Of a DNA stretch of 64,000 nt, positions 35,260 to 42,109 are shown piece after piece. The notes under the pieces are model-generated. The model was given only the letters and a program-made list of their open reading frames with translations, was not told where the DNA came from and made no database searches. The translations under genes were made by a program, and so were the position numbers. Source of the stretch: a virus; the IMG/VR virus record IMGVR_UViG_3300035703_000082, positions 1-64,000 of that record, one strand, 5' to 3'. The stretch's first letter is position 1, and every line of letters begins with the position of its first letter.

Positions 35260-37752
35260 TTACTGCTCCTTTTTGGGTTTGGCGGGTTGCGCGGCGCGCT
35301 GCTCAGCCTGCTGGCGCAACTTCATCCGGTGCGTCTGCTCTTTGTGGATCATGTCCTGCCGCGCCCGGGCCTGTTTCTGTGCCAGCTCCTGCTGCCCTCT
35401 GGCGGCAGCGAGCATCGGGTCTTCGCCCCGGTTCTTCTGGGCGTCGAGCGCAAGGCGGGCTTGCTCAAGCTGCAGCTTCTGCTGGGCAATCTGGAAGTCA
35501 CGCTGGCTGTCGGCCTCCTTGCGGCGCAGTTCCTCGGCCTTCAACTGCAGCTCCGCCTGCTGCATCTGCACCGCCGGGTCTGCGGCTTGCTGCTGGGCCT
35601 GCATCTGCGCGGCCATGACTTGGTTCTGCATCATCGTGCGCTGTGCGGCTGCGGCCAGCAGCGGGGCCAGGGCCTTCTCGTCGTTGGGCGCGATGGGGGC
35701 TTCGGAGGTCTCGTCCAGGGCCGGCAGCGGGGTGCCGAGCGCCTGCTCGACCTGCGCCCGGTAGGCGAACGCCGCGTGCTCCGCGATGTGCGCCATGAGT
35801 GCGGCCATCATCTGCTGCGCCATCGGGTTCTGGCCAATGGTTGCGGCGATCTTCGGGTCTTGCATGAACGCCTGATGGCACATCAGGTGCGCCTCGTGGT
35901 CTTGGTACGCGAACGCCTTGACGGGCTTGCCCATCAGCACGTGCATGTTCTCCGTCACCGGGTCTTGCGGCTTGCGGTCCTCGGACAGGGGCACCAGCCT
36001 GTCCGCGTTCTTGATGCCCAGCACCTCCAGCATCTGCCGGTGCAGGTAGGGCATGTCGTAGATCTGCGGAGCGCCTTGGGCAAGCTGCAGGGCCGCTTGG
36101 TACTGCACGATGCGCTGGGCCATCGTGGCGGCGTTGGGGTCGGACACCGGGATGATCTCCACGATGTCGTAGTCAGCCTGCTTGGCCCTGCGCGAGGCAT
36201 TCTCGGGCTCGTAGCCGTAGTCGGGCGGGGTGTCGTCGCGAATCAGCCGCTTGAGCAGCTTGAACTCCATCCGCAGACTGGCGTGGACACGCGCCTGAAC
36301 GGCGCTCATCGTCTTGAGCTGGCGCTCCAGCAGGGCCAGGGTGGTGCCCACCGGGGCCTCGGAGGACATGTCCGCGATCTTCAGGTCACCGATGGCCGCG
36401 AGCCTGCGCCCCTCGTCCGTGATGCGCTCCAGCAGCCCTGCAAGCACCTGCGACGGCTCCTTGTAGGGCAAGGGCATGATGTTGTCCCGCACCGTGCCTG
36501 AGGTCACGTCCACGTCCCTGAACTCCCCCGGCGCGATGGGGGTGTCGTCGCCTTTGATTCTCAGCCCCCGGGTCTTCAAGCCCCCGGGCAGATTGCTCAG
36601 CGTCCCGGCATCGACAAGCTGGCGGATGATCGAAGTGCCCGCCCGGGCGTAGCCGCCGATGATGTGGAAGAAGCCCAGGCCGTACGCCCCGAAGCCCGGG
36701 ATGTACGTGTACTGCACGAAGTGCTGCCGCTTCTGGCGCAGCTTGTCGTTCTCGTCCCAGTTGCGGCGGATCGCCAACACCTGCTGCGAGCCCCGGTCGA
36801 TGGTCACCACATACGGCAGCGCCAGCCCGTCGGGGTCCTCGTGCCCCGGCATGTCGTGGTACAGATGCACCTCCAGCAACTGATATCGCTCGTCCTCGTT
36901 GAGCGCGTAGCCTTCTTCCTCGGCCTTTTTCTTCTCCAGATCGGTGACGATATGTTGCGGCTCGCCCAGGTCGACGTCACGGTAGAACCCGCTGAGCTGC
37001 ATGCGCTTGATCTCGTGCTTCGTCTTGCGCATGATGTGCGTGACGCGCTCCGCGACGTACACGTTGGCCGCGCCGTACGGGATGATCAGGTCTTCTGCCG
37101 GCACGTACGGAGCCTCTGGGTTGGGCTCATCGGGCATCTTGTAGAGCTTCTTGAACGCAGCACCGACGAGCCCCAGACTGAACAGCAGCCGCTCATGCTC
37201 GGAGCGGTAAGACACCATCCCCTCGGTCAAGCGGTAGTTCATGTCCTGCCGCACGCGCTCTGCGGCCTCTTCCTTGTACTTGTCGACCGCACCGATGATC
37301 TGCGTCTTCACCGGACCTTGCGCGGGGAACGTCTCGGTGATCAGTTCGGACTGGAACCTGATGGCAGCCTCGGCCAGCAGCGGGCTGTACACCCCGCACG
37401 CGCCCGACCACGGCTCGGTGCGCTCCTCGTACTTCAGCCCCAGCACCTCCAGGCCCTTGACGTAGGTGTCGACCCAATCCTTGCGGCTGTTGATGTCAGC
37501 GTCCACCAGCTCGATCAGCTCGCTGGCGAGCGCCTGCAGCGCCCCCTCGTCCATCGTCTCGGCAAGGTTCGCCTCGAAGCCTTCGTCGAGGTCGTCTTCT
37601 CCCGGGATGAGCGTGACCTCCAGGCCGTCGACACCAACTGTGACGCTGTCGGGGTTCTCGATTTCGATCTCGATGTCGGGCATCTCTGGTGCCTCGGGCT
37701 CCGGGAGCGGCGGTATGACCATGTAGAGGGGTTTGTCGATATTGGTTGCCAT
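35260..37752 (-). CDS. Portal protein, 830 aa
   Basis: Long N-terminal acidic region, then NSRKDWVDTYVKGLEVLGLKY, typical of large portals, and KTEPWSGACGVYSPLLAEA. Middle beta and helical parts form wing and stem. The C-terminal 200 residues are Gln/Ala-rich coiled coil with PAVQMQQAELQLKAEELR, like barrel extensions of large podoviral portals. Directly follows the terminase gene. It is the dodecameric DNA gate of the head. Confidence 0.88.
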   Translation of the reverse strand: MATNIDKPLYMVIPPLPEPEAPEMPDIEIEIENPDSVTVGVDGLEVTLIPGEDDLDEGFEANLAETMDEGALQALASELIELVDADINSRKDWVDTYVKGLEVLGLKYEERTEPWSGACGVYSPLLAEAAIRFQSELITETFPAQGPVKTQIIGAVDKYKEEAAERVRQDMNYRLTEGMVSYRSEHERLLFSLGLVGAAFKKLYKMPDEPNPEAPYVPAEDLIIPYGAANVYVAERVTHIMRKTKHEIKRMQLSGFYRDVDLGEPQHIVTDLEKKKAEEEGYALNEDERYQLLEVHLYHDMPGHEDPDGLALPYVVTIDRGSQQVLAIRRNWDENDKLRQKRQHFVQYTYIPGFGAYGLGFFHIIGGYARAGTSIIRQLVDAGTLSNLPGGLKTRGLRIKGDDTPIAPGEFRDVDVTSGTVRDNIMPLPYKEPSQVLAGLLERITDEGRRLAAIGDLKIADMSSEAPVGTTLALLERQLKTMSAVQARVHASLRMEFKLLKRLIRDDTPPDYGYEPENASRRAKQADYDIVEIIPVSDPNAATMAQRIVQYQAALQLAQGAPQIYDMPYLHRQMLEVLGIKNADRLVPLSEDRKPQDPVTENMHVLMGKPVKAFAYQDHEAHLMCHQAFMQDPKIAATIGQNPMAQQMMAALMAHIAEHAAFAYRAQVEQALGTPLPALDETSEAPIAPNDEKALAPLLAAAAQRTMMQNQVMAAQMQAQQQAADPAVQMQQAELQLKAEELRRKEADSQRDFQIAQQKLQLEQARLALDAQKNRGEDPMLAAARGQQELAQKQARARQDMIHKEQTHRMKLRQQAEQRAAQPAKPKKEQ

Positions 37753-37762
37753 GTCTGGCTCC

Positions 37763-39316
37763 TTAGTAGTACGCTACTTTTCTAAAACTGCGAAACTCCG
37801 GGGGGTCATCGGGCGCGTCTGACGGCAAGCCAATGAACCCGCCCATGCGCAGGCGCATCAGCGCCTGTATGCACGTATCCACGTAGTCGTCGTGCTCCCC
37901 GGCAGGGAACGCAGCGACTTCCTCAATGACTTCCTTTGCCCACCTAGTGTCCGGTGCCCACACACGCCCCGACACAAAGATGTCCGATACGGAGTTCAAC
38001 CGCGCCGTCTTGTCTGACTTCGTCCCAACCTTGCCTCTGGAAGGCGAAAACTCCGACACCGGCACACCCGTGGCCCGCAGCTCCTGTATCAGCGGAGCGC
38101 CGGCAGCCTTCTTCTCGATCAGGCACGTGTCCGGCTGCCACTCCTTGTAGTACTCCAACGCCCGTTTCTTCAGCTCGGGGAACGTCCAGCGGTACTTGAT
38201 AGCGTCGAGCAGGATGATGTGCGCGTTGTTGTTGTCGTCCTCGTTGAACCACACGCCCCACGTGGTACATGCGCTGTAGTCGGCAGCGGTCTTCGTCTCG
38301 TGCGCCGTGTCCCACGACTGGATGATGTAGTCGCACTTGGGCGGGCGCTCGCGCTCCCATACCTGCCAGTGCTCGCGGCGGATGAGCGCGGCCACCTCGC
38401 TCGTGGGGTTCTGCTGGTACTGCGCCTGCCAGAAGCGCGGGTCCATGCCCGCCCGCTTGGCCTGGAGCTGCTCCAGCGGCCACTGCCCGGGCCACAGGCT
38501 CTTCTCCTCGTCGGTGTTCTCGTTGAGGATGGCGGGCAGCTCGACGATCTCCCAAGGCGTGGCGTCGGGGTTCTTGATCTGGTGGCTGATCAACTGGCCG
38601 GTGAGGTCGATCTGCGACCACCGCGTCATGATCACGATGATCGCCCCGTTGGGCATCAGGCGCTGCAAAGGGCCTGTCTGGAACCAGTTCCACGCCGCAT
38701 CGAAGGGCGTGCGTGTGCCTGCCTTCAAGTCCTGCTCGGAGTGCGGGTCGTCAATGACGAACAGATCAGCTCCACGACCCGCGATGCTACCGCCCACGCC
38801 AACCGCAAAATATTGACCGCCACTGGCGGTAGACCACTTGCCTGACGCTTTCTGGTCGTCGGCAACCTGCGTAGCGGGGAATATCTGGTGGTAATCGGGC
38901 GTTTCCAGCAGGTTTCTGATACGTCGACCAAAGTCCTCCGACAAAGAGGACGTATGCGTACCCATGATGATTTTCTTCTCTGGGAAACGCCCGAGGTAGT
39001 ACGACGGGAACAGAAACGACGAAAACTCCGATTTACCCATGCGAGGCGCGATGTTGATGATCACGCGCGTCTTCTCGCCCCTGACTACGGCGTCGAAAAT
39101 GCTCGCCAGCTTGCGGTGATGCGGCCCTTCCTTGAACCCCGGGTAGATAGCGTGCGCGTAGCCCAGCACGCCTGTGCGTGCCGCCGAGAGCTTGGCCCGC
39201 TTCTCGCGCTCCTCCAGCAGGTCGAACAGCTCTGCCTTCTCCTTCACACTGAGCGTGGGCAGCGCCCGCTGCAGCGCGGCAGCTTCTGTGGCGGAGAGGA
39301 ACGACGGCAGCTTCAC
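37763..39316 (-). CDS. terL: Terminase large subunit, 517 aa
   Basis: ATPase half: Walker A IAPRMGKSE at about 89-97, Walker B LFVIDDP at about 186-192 and motif III MTRW near 231. Nuclease half: Asp337 in IIQSWDT, Glu402 in CLIEKKA and HDDYVDT at about 476-482. Both catalytic sets are intact. GTG start with GTGA overlap to the small terminase stop. Packages DNA into the head by translocation and cutting. Confidence 0.95.
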   Translation of the reverse strand: MKLPSFLSATEAAALQRALPTLSVKEKAELFDLLEEREKRAKLSAARTGVLGYAHAIYPGFKEGPHHRKLASIFDAVVRGEKTRVIINIAPRMGKSEFSSFLFPSYYLGRFPEKKIIMGTHTSSLSEDFGRRIRNLLETPDYHQIFPATQVADDQKASGKWSTASGGQYFAVGVGGSIAGRGADLFVIDDPHSEQDLKAGTRTPFDAAWNWFQTGPLQRLMPNGAIIVIMTRWSQIDLTGQLISHQIKNPDATPWEIVELPAILNENTDEEKSLWPGQWPLEQLQAKRAGMDPRFWQAQYQQNPTSEVAALIRREHWQVWERERPPKCDYIIQSWDTAHETKTAADYSACTTWGVWFNEDDNNNAHIILLDAIKYRWTFPELKKRALEYYKEWQPDTCLIEKKAAGAPLIQELRATGVPVSEFSPSRGKVGTKSDKTARLNSVSDIFVSGRVWAPDTRWAKEVIEEVAAFPAGEHDDYVDTCIQALMRLRMGGFIGLPSDAPDDPPEFRSFRKVAYY

Positions 39317-39891
39317 GAGGGATTGGCCTCGGCGGCGACATCCGAGATGTCGGAGACATCCGTCACATCCATGAACCGCGCCAGCTTCTCCTTGATCTTG
39401 GCGTCCAGCTCGTCGTCGTTGACCGTCGTTTTCTTGACCTCGACCCGGTCGGTGAAGAGCGCCACCTCGGTGACGCGTCCCAGCAGCTCCAGCGCCCGCA
39501 AGCGCAGGCGTGCGTCAGGGTTCTTCGTCTCCTCCAAGATCTGCGACACGGCGTAGCCACGCAGCTCCTTTGCCTGCTCCACGAACGCCCAGTCGTAGGC
39601 CGTCAGCATCCCCACAAGGTGCTGCACCGCCGGAGGCGTCTTCAGCCGCAACAAGGCGGCGTTCTGATCAGGCGTGGGGGTGGCGGTGGTGAGCGCGGTG
39701 AAGGCCTGCTGGGCCTGCGTAGCGGCTACCTGTGCGTCGGTGTTGGCGGTTGTCGGGGCCCCTACGGCGGCGAGCCAGTCGGCGGTGCCTTGCTGTGCGG
39801 CCAGGAGCTGCTCTGGCGTCGCGTCGGCCAGCGGCAGGATACCGCGTCCGTCTTCGATGGGGGGCTCGTAATCGAGTAGATGTTCCAGCAT
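39313..39891 (-). CDS. Probable terminase small subunit, 192 aa
   Basis: Start taken at ATG 39891, which gives a 38-base leader from the promoter at 39,936-39,964; an in-frame TTG at 39927 is weaker. N-terminal acidic part, a Thr/Gln-rich middle (DAQVAATQAQQAFTAL), then helical EEKLARFMD-like end and VEVKKTTVNDDELD. It immediately precedes terL and overlaps its start, the usual position of the DNA-recognition subunit. Assignment rests on position and size. Confidence 0.7.
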   Translation of the reverse strand: MLEHLLDYEPPIEDGRGILPLADATPEQLLAAQQGTADWLAAVGAPTTANTDAQVAATQAQQAFTALTTATPTPDQNAALLRLKTPPAVQHLVGMLTAYDWAFVEQAKELRGYAVSQILEETKNPDARLRLRALELLGRVTEVALFTDRVEVKKTTVNDDELDAKIKEKLARFMDVTDVSDISDVAAEANPS

Positions 39892-39935
39892 AGGCGCATG
39901 CGCGTGCGTGGCGGGTAGCCGGCGCAAGTGGGCGC

Positions 39936-39964
39936 AGTGTAGCCACAGGGGTTTGTTTTTGCAA
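39936..39964 (-). promoter_or_regulatory. Candidate sigma70 promoter for late genes
   Basis: Minus strand TTGCAA (39964-39959), 17-base spacer, TACACT (39941-39936). Predicted start near 39929, just upstream of the small terminase gene. Its -35 box and spacer overlap the divergent plus-strand promoter at 39,953-39,982. Computed by eye, not experimentally shown. Confidence 0.55.
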
Positions 39965-39982
39965 GCGCATGCACGGTATACT
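39953..39982 (+). promoter_or_regulatory. Candidate divergent sigma70 promoter
   Basis: Plus strand TTGTTT (39953-39958), 18-base spacer, TATACT (39977-39982). It faces rightward and overlaps the late promoter. The only plus-strand unit before the next terminator is the short RNA at 39,989-40,057. Confidence 0.5.
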
Positions 39983-39988
39983 GCGCCC

Positions 39989-40057
39989 GCAGCGTTTCGT
40001 TGCCCTCCTGTGCGGCCTGAAGGCCGCTTTACCCCGGCCTGGAGCCGGGGTTTTTTT
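39989..40057 (+). ncRNA. Candidate short RNA or leader with two hairpins
   Basis: Begins about 7 bases after the TATACT box and ends with a terminator. Hairpin 1: GCGGCC (40012-40017), loop TGAA, GGCCGC (40022-40027). Hairpin 2: ACCCCGGC (40031-40038), loop CTGGA, GCCGGGGT (40044-40051) and a T7 tract (40051-40057). No ORF of note lies inside. Could be a small regulatory RNA, or simply an attenuated leader of a longer transcript. No expression data. Confidence 0.5.
40031..40057 (+). terminator. Rho-independent terminator
   Basis: Eight-base stem CCCCGGC/GCCGGGG with A-T extension, loop CTGGA, then TTTTTTT at 40051-40057. No T-tract exists in the minus direction, so it stops plus-strand transcripts only. 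Closes the possible short RNA unit. Confidence 0.85.
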
Positions 40058-40300
40058 GACTGGTAATGTCAAGGATTAGACATTGTAGGGGGTATTTTTG
40101 TAAAAAATTTTATAAAATTTTTATTTTAATTTTGTTTTTGTTTTTTACAAAATCGGTAATTTTTACGTTTTTTACAATTTTTGCGATTATGGTTGTGGAT
40201 TAGTGTTTATATTACGTCGCACTACATCGTCACAGCAGGGGTGTCCCCCGTGGGGTGGGGTCGCTGGCAGGGCACAGAACGGGTCGATTTACCCCCGTAT
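40058..40300. other. AT-rich control region with repeats
   Basis: No gene of note. Contains an inverted repeat AATGTC...GACATT (40065-40084), then a segment of about 20% GC (40095-40180) with three copies of TTTTTTACAA: inverted at 40098-40107, direct at 40141-40150 and 40168-40177. Such iteron-like words in an AT-rich stretch between divergent operons suggest an origin or regulator binding sites. Inference only. Confidence 0.4.
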
Positions 40301-40310
40301 GCTACAATAG
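40295..40310 (+). promoter_or_regulatory. Candidate extended -10 promoter for the first early gene
   Basis: TGC TACAAT (TG at 40300-40301, TACAAT at 40303-40308) is an extended -10 element. No clear -35 box lies 17 bases upstream. It sits 77 bases before the 40,385 gene and about 37 bases before hairpin copy 1. Confidence 0.4.
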
Positions 40311-40344
40311 CTTCAGCGATTCGGGGTTCCGAGTCGCATCAACC

Positions 40345-40363
40345 GGGGGAGAAAGTCTCCCCC
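40345..40363 (+). repeat. Intergenic hairpin repeat, copy 1
   Basis: GGGGGAGA AAG TCTCCCCC. Arms pair fully over 8 bases. Located 22 bases before the ATG of the 145-aa gene. One of ten copies in 40.3-46.6 kb; no T-tract, so not a classic terminator. Confidence 0.85.
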
Positions 40364-40384
40364 ACTCTCTTGAAGGTAGCAATC

Positions 40385-40822
40385 ATGTCTAAGACTCAAG
40401 TCCTCTCCCTGCAGCAGTTTGCCCACAAGCTCGGGCAGACCGTGCGGATGGTGCAATCCGCTTCCGAACCCTTCCACGCCCACTACGTCACCCTCGACGA
40501 GGCCGGCCGCAAGGCCATGCGGGACGCATGGATTCAAGCGCACCTCGAAGGCCAGGGCTATACCCCGGCCCAGGCCGAGAGCATCATGGGTGCGTCGCGC
40601 AAGGATCGGCACGCCGAGGATCAGCGCGGCTACGACCGGGCCCGGGCTGACTTCGCCTACCACGTGGTGCGCGATGCCGGCAACAACAAGGCCGAGGCAG
40701 TCGAGGTCGAGATCCCGGCGGAGCTGATCGAGGCCGCGAAGAAGCTCGCGAAGCTGGCCAATGCCTACGAGGACAGCCGCAAGCTGGCGGCGAAGGCGCT
40801 GGCGCTGGCCTTCGCGAAGTGA
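40385..40822 (+). CDS. Hypothetical early protein, 145 aa
   Basis: Start at ATG 40385 (MSKTQVLSLQQFAHKLGQTV). The first half is mixed, the C-terminal 60 residues are Lys/Ala-rich helix (VEVEIPAELIEAAKKLAKLA). Soluble and probably helical. First gene of the early block behind hairpin copy 1; a regulatory or nucleic-acid binding role is possible but not shown. Confidence 0.75.
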   Translation: MSKTQVLSLQQFAHKLGQTVRMVQSASEPFHAHYVTLDEAGRKAMRDAWIQAHLEGQGYTPAQAESIMGASRKDRHAEDQRGYDRARADFAYHVVRDAGNNKAEAVEVEIPAELIEAAKKLAKLANAYEDSRKLAAKALALAFAK

Positions 40823-40849
40823 GGCGGCAGCCGCGAGAGCGGCGGCACC

Positions 40850-40868
40850 GGGGGAGAAATTCTCCCCC
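40850..40868 (+). repeat. Intergenic hairpin repeat, copy 2
   Basis: GGGGGAGAA A TTCTCCCCC, perfect 9-base arms. Lies 27 bases after the 145-aa gene and 107 bases before the next start. The 40,869-40,974 gap also contains shorter GC hairpins (GCGCCC TGCG GGGCGC type, and GCTCCCGTCGGGAGC). Confidence 0.85.
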
Positions 40869-40974
40869 ATGCTGAGCGTAGCCCCTTGCGCCCTGCGGGG
40901 CGCTCGGGAGTGCGCTTGAAGCTCCCGTCGGGAGCGGCGTGCTGCAGGGCACAGCCCTGTGAAGGAGAGAGCAA

Positions 40975-41154
40975 GTGCTGAAGGAAACCCAACGTGACGC
41001 CCTGCGTGCGTTCAAGACCGAGCTGCGCCAGCGTGCGCAGGACGAGCGGGCGGCTGCCCGTCGCAAGGCACAAGCCCTGCGCGTAGCGCAGACGAAGGAA
41101 GCCCAGGTCGACGCCTGGGCGCAGGCCCTGCGCGGCGTGACGCCGCTGAAGTGA
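40975..41154 (+). CDS. Small basic helical protein, 59 aa
   Basis: GTG start with AAGGAGAG 6 bases upstream. Sequence runs MLKETQRDALRAFKTELRQR then Arg/Ala/Gln-rich helix. Missed easily because of the GTG start and short size. Function unknown; charge suggests nucleic-acid contact. Confidence 0.65.
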   Translation: MLKETQRDALRAFKTELRQRAQDERAAARRKAQALRVAQTKEAQVDAWAQALRGVTPLK

Positions 41155-41172
41155 CGCCGTAGGCGAAGCATC

Positions 41173-41191
41173 GGGGGAGAAAGTCTCCCCC
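41173..41191 (+). repeat. Intergenic hairpin repeat, copy 3
   Basis: GGGGGAGA AAG TCTCCCCC, identical to copy 1. Ends 20 bases before the next ATG. Confidence 0.85.
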
Positions 41192-41210
41192 ATCTACAGG
41201 AGAAAGAGTA

Positions 41211-41435
41211 ATGGCCTACTACCTCTGCATCGGCGTGGACACGCTTGATGACGCGTGCCGCTACGAGACGAAGAAAGACGCCCTCGACACCTTCCGGGAT
41301 GTCGCGCAAGGGCTGGCCCGCTTCGGCCAGACCGTCTACGGGACGGTGCACATCGCAGACAAGCGCAGCGAGTGCGTCGACGAGCCCGACTTCTACCTCC
41401 GCCTCGGTCCGCGCGGCGGCGTGCAATGCCTCTGA
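41211..41435 (+). CDS. Hypothetical early protein, 74 aa
   Basis: MAYYLCIGVDTLDDACRYET then a Lys/Asp-rich part. Start behind AGGAGAAAG. Predicted alpha/beta, no named domain. Lies between hairpin copies 3 and 4. Confidence 0.6.
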   Translation: MAYYLCIGVDTLDDACRYETKKDALDTFRDVAQGLARFGQTVYGTVHIADKRSECVDEPDFYLRLGPRGGVQCL

Positions 41436-41448
41436 AGGAGTGAGCACC

Positions 41449-41640
41449 ATGAACCTCAAGCAAGAAGTCCGCGCCGCCTGGGTGGCGCAAGAGATCAAGC
41501 GCCTCTGGCCCCGAGACGGGGCCCCGCGAGCCTTCAAGACCGAGCGTCCGCCGAAAGCGGCTGCGCAGCAGCCGAAGGAACAGTCATCACGCGCAGAAGC
41601 GGCGCAGCCACCGGGGAGAATTTCTCCCCGGGAGGGTTGA
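41449..41640 (+). CDS. Small early protein whose end contains a hairpin repeat, 63 aa
   Basis: Begins MNLKQEVRAAWVAQEIKRLW. AAGGAGTG lies upstream. The last residues (QPPGRISPREG) are encoded by hairpin copy 4, so the protein terminus is made of repeat sequence. Function unknown. Confidence 0.55.
   Translation: MNLKQEVRAAWVAQEIKRLWPRDGAPRAFKTERPPKAAAQQPKEQSSRAEAAQPPGRISPREG
41611..41631 (+). repeat. Hairpin repeat, copy 4 (inside a coding end)
   Basis: CCGGGGAGAA T TTCTCCCCGG, 10-base arms. It lies within the last codons of the 63-aa gene and 22 bases before copy 5, so two copies are adjacent. Confidence 0.8.
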
Positions 41641-41652
41641 ATTTCCGAGGGT

Positions 41653-41671
41653 GGGGGAGAATTTCTCCCCC
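41653..41671 (+). repeat. Intergenic hairpin repeat, copy 5
   Basis: GGGGGAGAA T TTCTCCCCC, perfect 9-base arms. Begins 13 bases after the 63-aa gene and 9 bases before the long inverted repeat that starts at 41680. Confidence 0.85.
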
Positions 41672-41713
41672 ATTTATTTGTCAAGGATTTGTCAGGGTTT
41701 ACCCTTAAAAAAA

Positions 41714-41729
41714 TGTCAAGGTTTTGACA
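41714..41729. promoter_or_regulatory. TGTCAA-N4-TTGACA inverted repeat (operator-like)
   Basis: Perfect 6-base arms around GGTT. TTGACA is also a consensus -35 box. Matches the sites at 44,825 and 47,316, which lie at or near predicted promoters. Confidence 0.5.
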
Positions 41730-41832
41730 ACAGGTTGACATCTACCAACCTCTCGAATTTGCGTGCCACAACTTGCGCCGCGCTAACTCGTTGATTTCCA
41801 AGGGCTTTTTTCATTCTTCTTCTTATCTTTAT

Positions 41833-41850
41833 TATATATATATATATATA
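41833..41850. repeat. (TA)9 microsatellite
   Basis: Nine tandem TA units in an otherwise GC-rich genome. Easily melted; part of the gene-free AT-rich segment. No coding function. Confidence 0.9.
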
Positions 41851-41897
41851 GAAGATAGTATTTATTTATCTATATATTTGTCTTTTTCCTTTTATGG

Positions 41898-41915
41898 GAG
41901 AGAGAGAGAGAGAGA
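41898..41915. repeat. (GA)9 microsatellite
   Basis: Nine tandem GA units preceded by TATGG. Together with the TA run it makes the segment compositionally unique in the window. Confidence 0.9.
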
Positions 41916-41937
41916 TCTGTCTATGTATCGGTTTTTT

Positions 41938-41959
41938 GGGTCTAGTCTATGCTAGACCC
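41938..41959. promoter_or_regulatory. Inverted repeat GGGTCTAG/CTAGACCC
   Basis: Perfect 8-base arms with a 6-base centre, 12 bases before the TTGCGC box. No U-tract on either strand, so an operator is more likely than a terminator. Confidence 0.45.
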
Positions 41960-41970
41960 CGCCTTTCCCC

Positions 41971-42000
41971 TTGCGCGACAACGACTTACCGTGCCATAAT
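41971..42000 (+). promoter_or_regulatory. Candidate promoter of the 275-aa gene
   Basis: TTGCGC (41971-41976), 18-base spacer, CATAAT (41995-42000). The -10 box lies in the loop of an inverted repeat GTGCCA...TGGCAC (41991-42009). Ninety-odd bases later comes the 42,110 start. Confidence 0.5.
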
Positions 42001-42050
42001 CTGTGGCACGCCCGCTGGAGACCTTGGTAGCTACCACGTATGTCTAATCC

Positions 42051-42072
42051 TTGTCAGGGTAAACCCTGACAA
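42051..42072. promoter_or_regulatory. Perfect 22-bp palindrome
   Basis: TTGTCAGGGT (42051-42060), AA, ACCCTGACAA (42063-42072). It overlaps the right 26-base inverted repeat and lies between the 41,971 promoter and the ATG at 42,110, where a repressor would block transcription. Confidence 0.55.
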
Positions 42073-42109
42073 ATCCTTGACCGAAAACACTAGGAAAAAG
42101 ATTCCGAAA

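Larger units (their letters stand above)
41680..42081. repeat. Long inverted repeat pair around an AT-rich gene-free segment
   Basis: A 26-base sequence at 41680-41705 is repeated as its exact complement at 42056-42081 (core GTCAAGGATTTGTCAGGG...). Between them lie about 350 bases with no credible gene, AT-rich, with (TA)9, (GA)9, a TGTCAA/TTGACA inverted repeat and a promoter. Candidate origin or regulatory island; a miniature mobile element is another option, but no target duplication was seen. Confidence 0.6.

Noticed and set aside
41773-41955. 60-codon frame with IYIYI and GRERERD
   Set aside because: Encoded by (TA)9 and (GA)9 microsatellites; no ribosome site.
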